Notes under the pieces: model-generated
Seen by the model: the letters and a program-made list of their open reading frames with translations, nothing else
Told to the model about the DNA's origin: nothing
The model's database searches: none
Shown here: in pieces, positions 59,308 through 64,000 of the stretch
How positions within the stretch are numbered: the stretch's first letter is position 1
How the letters are laid out: every line of letters starts with the position of its first letter
Source: Breviolum minutum Mf 1.05b.01
Taxonomy: Eukaryota > Sar > Dinophyceae > Suessiales > Symbiodiniaceae
DNA length: 64,000 nt
Direction: 5' to 3'
Assembly (NCBI GenBank): GCA_000507305.1
Contig: DF240715.1
Span: 40,993-104,992 of the forward strand
Program-made: the position numbers and the translations under genes

Positions 59308-59532
59308 GTTGGAGGATCATCCCAAGCAGCACTTGTAAGTGATTAATAACATTCCCATACCATCCATCTATGGTATATTTACCTACATTTGGTTGATTTT
59401 TATAGTGAATGTAGGTAAATATACCATACACGGATGGTATGGGAATGGTTACTAAGTCCCCTTGCTGGAATTGTGGGACCCCTTCCAGCTTAAATTTTAA
59501 ATGGCTTCTAAATGGGATGATCCTCCAAGTTG
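59308..59532. mobile_element. Family E MITE with nested family C MITE
   Basis: E ends: AGTTGGAGGATCATCCCAAG and GGGATGATCCTCCAAGTTGG. C copy 59356-59444 (ACCATCCATCTATGGTATAT to ATACCATACACGGATGGTAT). Confidence 0.93.
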
Positions 59533-59606
59533 GGGGGGGGGTTGATAATGGGATGTTTCGGAATCTCTTTCCTAAGGATGCAACATACTCGTTGTTTGTT
59601 TGCCAG

Positions 59607-59822
59607 CTTCTTCCATTCGTGACCCTTTGCCAAGGAGGTCACCTGACTTCACCCTTGAAAAGGTCACTTCACAAACCCCTCAAAAGGGTCACAAACGGAA
59701 GAACCCGGTGTTTCAACCCAATTTGCCAAACAAAACGCATCACCAATTGGATCGTCTCTGAAAGGATTCGGGATTTAAAAGATCATTTCAATCACAAAGA
59801 CTTGAATCCACCATCTAATCTA
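59607..59822. mobile_element. Family L repeat then decayed family A MITE
   Basis: L: AGCTTCTTCCATTCGTGACC to GTCACAAACGGAAGAACCC. A: ATTGGATCGTCTCTGAAAGG to CTTGAATCCACCATC. Confidence 0.75.
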
Positions 59823-60226
59823 GTAGTGCTGTTCCTATTAATAAAAGAAACGTGTTTGGTTGCAAATGGGGAATCTCTTCCTCAGCCTAAGGATCAAAGC
59901 TAAAACATACATTATCTAAACAAGAAAATTGAAAGCACCACCTTTAACAAGATGTGCTGTTCGAAATTTGGGCGAAAAAACTCCCAAATCACTCCATATT
60001 ATCTTTCCATAGGGATCCTGGCTCACCTTCTGAGAATGGTTTCATGGAACCCAAAGTACTATGCGTTTCGGAGAATATAACTGGATGCCTAGGGATTTGG
60101 GAATTCTAGATCCTGGGATCATTATACTACCAACCCAAACAATGCATTAAGGGGAAATCCCTCAAAATGGCAATTCGTTTGCATGTTTGATTCCCTACAA
60201 ATGGGTTCCATTCAATCTGGCCAAAT

Positions 60227-60366
60227 TAGAATATTTCACCAACCTATAGATGTTTGTGAAATTAAGATTTCCCTTACTGAACCACCATTTGGGGGCCCCG
60301 TTCGGTTCGTGAGGGCGAGCTAATTTGACCAGACTCTGCATATCACCATATATATATATATATATG
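60227..60366. mobile_element. Family O MITE and TA microsatellite
   Basis: GGCCAAATTAGAATATTTC to AATTTGACCAGACTCTGC, followed by a TATATATATA run. Confidence 0.78.
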
Positions 60367-60554
60367 TATAATGATCCCGAAAAACAAACAGTTGTTAAAC
60401 GCCAATCAAAAGTGCTTCCAAAAAAAGGGGGGAATGGTCACCTAACGTCACCTCAATAAGAAAACAATCCCTACAAATGGCTCCCAAGGATCCCTGAGAT
60501 AGTAACTATAGTTAGTAAGTTGGTCTAGAGTCTATCACCTACTTACCTATCTTA

Positions 60555-60666
60555 TATGGATGTTTCCGAAAATGGTGGTACCCCTAAATCATCCATTTTA
60601 ATAGGGTTTTCCATTATTTTCACCATCCATTTTTGGGTGTTTCCCTATTTTTGGAAACATCCACAT
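60555..60666 (+). mobile_element. Family D MITE
   Basis: TGGATGTTTCCGAAAATGG to TATTTTTGGAAACATCCACA. Confidence 0.92.
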
Positions 60667-60789
60667 ATTGGTTATTATAAGGACCCCCCTGGAAGTCGTT
60701 GCCACCATTTTAAAAATGGTGGTTCCCTTTTGGAAGATGATAACCCCTACTAAAATAATGGTGGTTCGGAAACCATGGAACTACTCCAT

Positions 60790-60960
60790 TTACTAAGCAC
60801 CATGGAGATCCTAATACCCCCCCTTTTCTGCTGCCAAAAAAAATCGCAAAATCGCCACCTCGGTGACTTTGAAGAAATGCATGGCCGAGCCATCAGCACA
60901 GTGCCCGTGACCTCCGAAGACGGCTCCAGGGATACCCTTTTGGGATGGGGGACCCATATA
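60790..60960. CDS. Coding-like block, strand uncertain
   Basis: Plus: RHLGDFEEMHGRAISTVPVT then SEDGSRDTLLGWG. Minus: IPGAVFGGHGHCADGSAMHF then FKVTEVAI, vaguely like a PP2C core but without DGHG. Not assigned. Confidence 0.4.
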
Positions 60961-61022
60961 TAGATGTTTGAAACCAACCTGTTGGAGCCGTTTAAAAGGG
61001 GATATACCCGATAAATAACCAC

Positions 61023-61042
61023 TATATATATATATATATACT
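61023..61042 (+). repeat. TA microsatellite
   Basis: CTATATATATATATATATAC. Confidence 0.9.
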
Positions 61043-61370
61043 ATATAAGGTCTATTTTCGGGGGAAACTGTTCAAAAAGGTGCGAGGCATTTCTTTGGGA
61101 TAAAGAAACGTCATTGTATCTAATTAAGGGCTATGCTGTTGATGGTGGAGAAATCCTTCTAACCAATTAAGGCATCCACACCACCTTCCACAAAAGATCT
61201 AGGCATTTCATTACAAATCCTTGACCTGAATGCTTCGGCAATTTTGGGGTAGGATTCCCTTACTAAGCTGGTCGTACATGATTGCTGGTTGTTGGTGGCC
61301 TACCCTTCCTCCCTTTCTTCACGGAAGTGGAATTCATGGCCCAAACTTGGAATCCGGAACTATACGTTAT

Positions 61371-61522
61371 GGATGTCCCGTTGGGTTTGTTGGGATCGAT
61401 GGGTAGGATCAATGGGTAGTTATTACCTACTTATAAATATTATATTACATATATAATTGGAGTATATTGAGGGTACAACCAACTGATCCTAACTTTTGAC
61501 CAACTTTCTGGGACATCCAAGT
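61371..61522. mobile_element. Family F MITE
   Basis: GGATGTCCCGTTGGGTTTG to AACTTTCTGGGACATCC. Confidence 0.8.
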
Positions 61523-61949
61523 AGTTTTGGAAAAACAAACATACATGGTGGATGCTTTGAAAAAAGTACATGGTGGCTTAATTTTGATCTACCATAGTAC
61601 AAAGGAAAAACGAAACATCACATGGTAGAATCATCTACCTTTAGATTATACTCCTGTAAATTAACATAACTGGCTGCAAAATTGAACCTGAATGAAGATG
61701 GAACATTTCCCATTGAACATGGTGATATTCCTGCCAGCTATGTAAATGTTTACCACAGAGTAGTTCTGAAGTTATTTTCAAGAGAATGCTTTCAAATGTC
61801 CTGAGGAGTACACATGTCATGTAATTTCTAAATGATCTAATATACCCAAAACACTGAACACGAGACCGGGGGTATATGCTTACATTTTGCCCCTTAATCA
61901 TTACCCAAATGGAGGTAAATAGAACCATGCATTGAGGTCTGGGATTAAT

Positions 61950-62112
61950 ATGGCATCTGTATGATGCTTTCAAGTCCGCCACGATCGGATTGGGTTCAAT
62001 GAAAATCACCTATAAACGAAAGCAATGAAACTGGATATACAATCACCCCAGGCAGTTGCTGTTGTGCTACCCTCGGTGAAAGTAACAGCTTGCAATGCGT
62101 GCGCCTGGAAAT
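61950..62112 (-). CDS. Possible exon pair
   Basis: AHALQAVTFTEGSTTATAWG then DCISSFIAF, followed after GTTTATAG by VIFIEPNPIVADLKASYR. The plus strand is open as well (AVAVVLPSVKVTACNACAW). Confidence 0.42.
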
Positions 62113-62277
62113 TGATGGTTGGAAGATCAAATTTCCTTTTGGGATGGTGTACTTTGAGGGGCCAGCTGTTAGTTCCAGGGAGGGCAAATCACCTCTCACC
62201 TCGTTCATTTAAGCTCCATGAAAATCACATGAACAATGCCCACAACTACAACCCTTGGGACATGTCATTACACACCA

Positions 62278-62364
62278 TAGTATCCATGTATGGTATCTTT
62301 GGCTACATTTACCATAAAAATCAACCAAATGTAGGTATATATACCATACATGGATCCTATGGGT
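62278..62364. mobile_element. Family C palindromic MITE
   Basis: ATCCATGTATGGTATCTTTG is mirrored by TATATACCATACATGGATCC. Confidence 0.93.
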
Positions 62365-62584
62365 ACTGATTGGTTTATAGGGATCTTTCTAATCGCTTAT
62401 TACAGTCCCTATCTAATTGGGTAGTATAATCCCTTACTGTAGAATAGCCAACCATTCTGCTGATGGTTCAGAAATCCCGCACCACCTAACATGCCTGACT
62501 GAAACCCTGTACATAATCGGATAAACATAAACATGATAACGCATGATAATCTAAGTCTACCATATCAACAGGTTAGCCGGATTT

Positions 62585-62710
62585 CTTGCAACCATATCAA
62601 CCATGAATTTGAACCGTGTTCCTTGAAAAACATCACAAACAAAATTCTGAGTTTCCCCTGCAAATGTCTGAAATGCTTCGATTGCCGGTGGCCGAAGCGA
62701 GGTTAAAATG
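62585..62710 (-). CDS. Probable exon
   Basis: LEGPILTSLRPPAIEAFQTF, AGETQNFVCDVFQGTRFKFM, VDMVARN. No clear family. Confidence 0.5.
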
Positions 62711-62747
62711 GGGCCTTCAAGGTGGCTGGAAGAGGGTAGTTACTGGG

Positions 62748-63015
62748 TACTTGGAGGATCAGCCTAGGTATCGTAAGTGGGTGATAACCATGGTTAACAA
62801 CTTGCCCTATGATCCATGTAGAATTCTCCCTAACCCAGACGCTCCATATAATATAGGGAATATGGAATATGTACGTACATTTCCCCTTGAATGTGGACAT
62901 TTTTCACGTAATGTAGGAAAATAATCCATACATGGAGCATTTGGGTAATCCTGTGTGGAAGGTGGTGTGGATGCCTTAATTGGTTGGAAGGATTTCTCAA
63001 CCATCAACAGTATAG
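62748..63015. mobile_element. Remnants of families E, C and J
   Basis: E left end TACTTGGAGGATCAGCC; C-like arms at 62835-62945; J end GATTTCTCAACCATCAACAG at 62990. Confidence 0.65.
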
Positions 63016-63289
63016 CCCTATAATCTAAGAAATCTCCAACAGGAACCCACCGAACCGGCCCTCTTTATTTAAGGCACTGTTTCTGGGTGGGGGATAGATC
63101 CAATATTCCAATATTTACCAATCAAATTGGAGGCTCTTAGCTCACCACCACCAAAAAAACACGCCAAAAAAAATTGACAAGTCTTGTTATGGGAAACTCT
63201 CTAAACGGCCCAAAAACTCATGGGTACCTGGAGTCATAACCCCAAAAAAGTTGGAGTTCTCGGCCCCCAACTCATAACTGATTTTGCCC

Positions 63290-63395
63290 AATCTTGTAGG
63301 GTACTCCAAAGTCATGGAACCCAAATCTTGTCTTAGGAACCCCTGGCCAACTCCCTAAAAACCATAGGAAAAACCCATCACGTCTTGCTTCAACG
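63290..63395 (-). CDS. Possible exon
   Basis: EARRDGFFLWFLGSWPGVPK, TRFGFHDFG, ending near GGA|GTACCC. Adjacent 63235-63300 resembles a family G end. Confidence 0.42.
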
Positions 63396-63514
63396 AACCA
63401 TCATGGCTATGCGGTTATGCATCTCAACTCAAGGCGGAACATCCAACATAATGGAACCTAAGAATCTTTGCCAAAAAAACTCAAAGAGCCAATGTTGTGA
63501 AGCTGCTTATCCAC

Positions 63515-63552
63515 CTACCTATCCATCCATCTATCTATCTATCTATCTATCT
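63515..63552 (+). repeat. CTAT tetranucleotide microsatellite
   Basis: CCATCTATCTATCTATCTAT run. Confidence 0.95.
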
Positions 63553-63592
63553 AAATACTCTTATGAGCCATTGTCCAAACATGATACATATC

Positions 63593-63720
63593 CGGGGTTT
63601 GCCATAATCACTTGAAACAACCTTAAAAAATTGGAGAAACCTGCATCACCAAGGGACTTGCTACCTGTCAATCTTTAGGGTTGATTGTCTCGTGTAACAA
63701 GGCTCTTATGGTGGACCCCG
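63593..63720 (+). repeat. Family Q dispersed repeat
   Basis: Partner of 34943-35085 (GGGGTTTGCCATAATCAC to TTATGGTGGACCCCG). Confidence 0.75.
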
Positions 63721-63724
63721 TATT

Positions 63725-63830
63725 ACACCCCAGAAATCTAACGAATTGATACCAACAATTGCCATTGTTAAAGGGAGTTTACCTTTTCCAAACCATCATT
63801 TTGGGTCTCCATGTTAGTTCTTTGGTGTTT
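63725..63830. mobile_element. Family B-like MITE
   Basis: TACACCCCAGAAATCTAACG against CCATGTTAGTTCTTTGGTG. A plus-strand TTTTTGTTGCAG lies just after it, with GQKTWKLSHKLLEKTIK open, weakly suggesting an exon. Confidence 0.75.
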
Positions 63831-63883
63831 TTGTTGCAGCTGGGCAAAAGACCTGGAAGTTATCACATAAGTTGTTGGAAAAA

Positions 63884-63891
<8 letters not shown>

Positions 63892-63942
<51 letters not shown>
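63892..63942 (+). repeat. AATC tetranucleotide microsatellite
   Basis: CAATCAATCAATCAATCAAT run. Confidence 0.97.
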
Positions 63943-63943
<1 letters not shown>

Positions 63944-64000
63944 CCAATCATCACACCATTCAAATCAAATCATCACTACTTTTTAGAGGATATTCTAAAT

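Noticed and set aside
59439..59903. 154-codon plus frame starting MGMVTKSPCWNCG
   Set aside because: It runs through family E, L and A sequence, so it is repeat-derived.
60790..60960. PP2C phosphatase exon from AVFGGHGHC
   Set aside because: The DGHG metal-binding motif is absent and the opposite strand is equally open.
1..64000. Dinoflagellate spliced-leader relics, tRNA, 5S rRNA, U-snRNA genes
   Set aside because: I looked for the spliced-leader end (TTTTGGCTCAAG) and for tRNA T-loop patterns on both strands and saw no convincing match.

Overview
The window looks like nuclear DNA of a dinoflagellate, most likely a Symbiodiniaceae/Suessiales-type genome. This is inference from content, not a database match. 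The grounds are: short exons separated by short introns; convincing exons almost all on the minus strand (dinoflagellate genomes are known for long unidirectional gene blocks); introns that seem to use GC or GA donors as well as GT, a documented dinoflagellate trait; and a dense population of short non-autonomous inverted-repeat (MITE-like) elements. Nothing bacterial, viral or organellar is evident. No rRNA, tRNA, CRISPR array or transposase gene was recognised. Most open frames longer than 60 codons are repeat-derived or opposite-strand shadows.

Layout. 1-0.9 kb: a frame-broken fragment that may be helicase-like, plus one exon. 1-15 kb: scattered minus-strand exons (783, 4840, 5883, 8749, 10146, 10930, 12654, 13037, 14684) among repeats. 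16-25 kb: denser minus-strand exons, including a phase-consistent chain at 19.2-20.9 kb and a long exon at 23.4-24.2 kb. 25-31 kb: mostly repeats, a local duplication (27.7/28.8 kb) and a coding block at 28.2-28.7 kb. 31.2-32.2 kb: a terminal-inverted-repeat element holding a 137-bp tandem array. 33.5-39.3 kb: several minus-strand exons, two with frame breaks. 40-49 kb: further exons. 49.1-51.1 kb: the best gene model, four exons with every junction in phase. 51.5-54.5 kb: more exons. 55.2-59.3 kb: a split cathepsin B-like (papain family C1A) cysteine peptidase, the only product recognised with confidence. 59.5-64 kb: mainly repeats.

The most interesting signal is how repeats and introns relate. 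At least sixteen MITE-like families recur, one (family A) about 30 times. Several copies fill an intron almost exactly, and their terminal repeats supply the splice sites (GT...CTAG in family A, GC...CCCAG in family S, GGTAAAC in one B subtype). This suggests introner-like elements that create introns, or at least tolerate insertion exactly at splice junctions. Exon boundaries were inferred by eye from open frames and AG/G-type junctions. Single exons are reliable as coding only to the confidence given, and how they join into genes is mostly unresolved.
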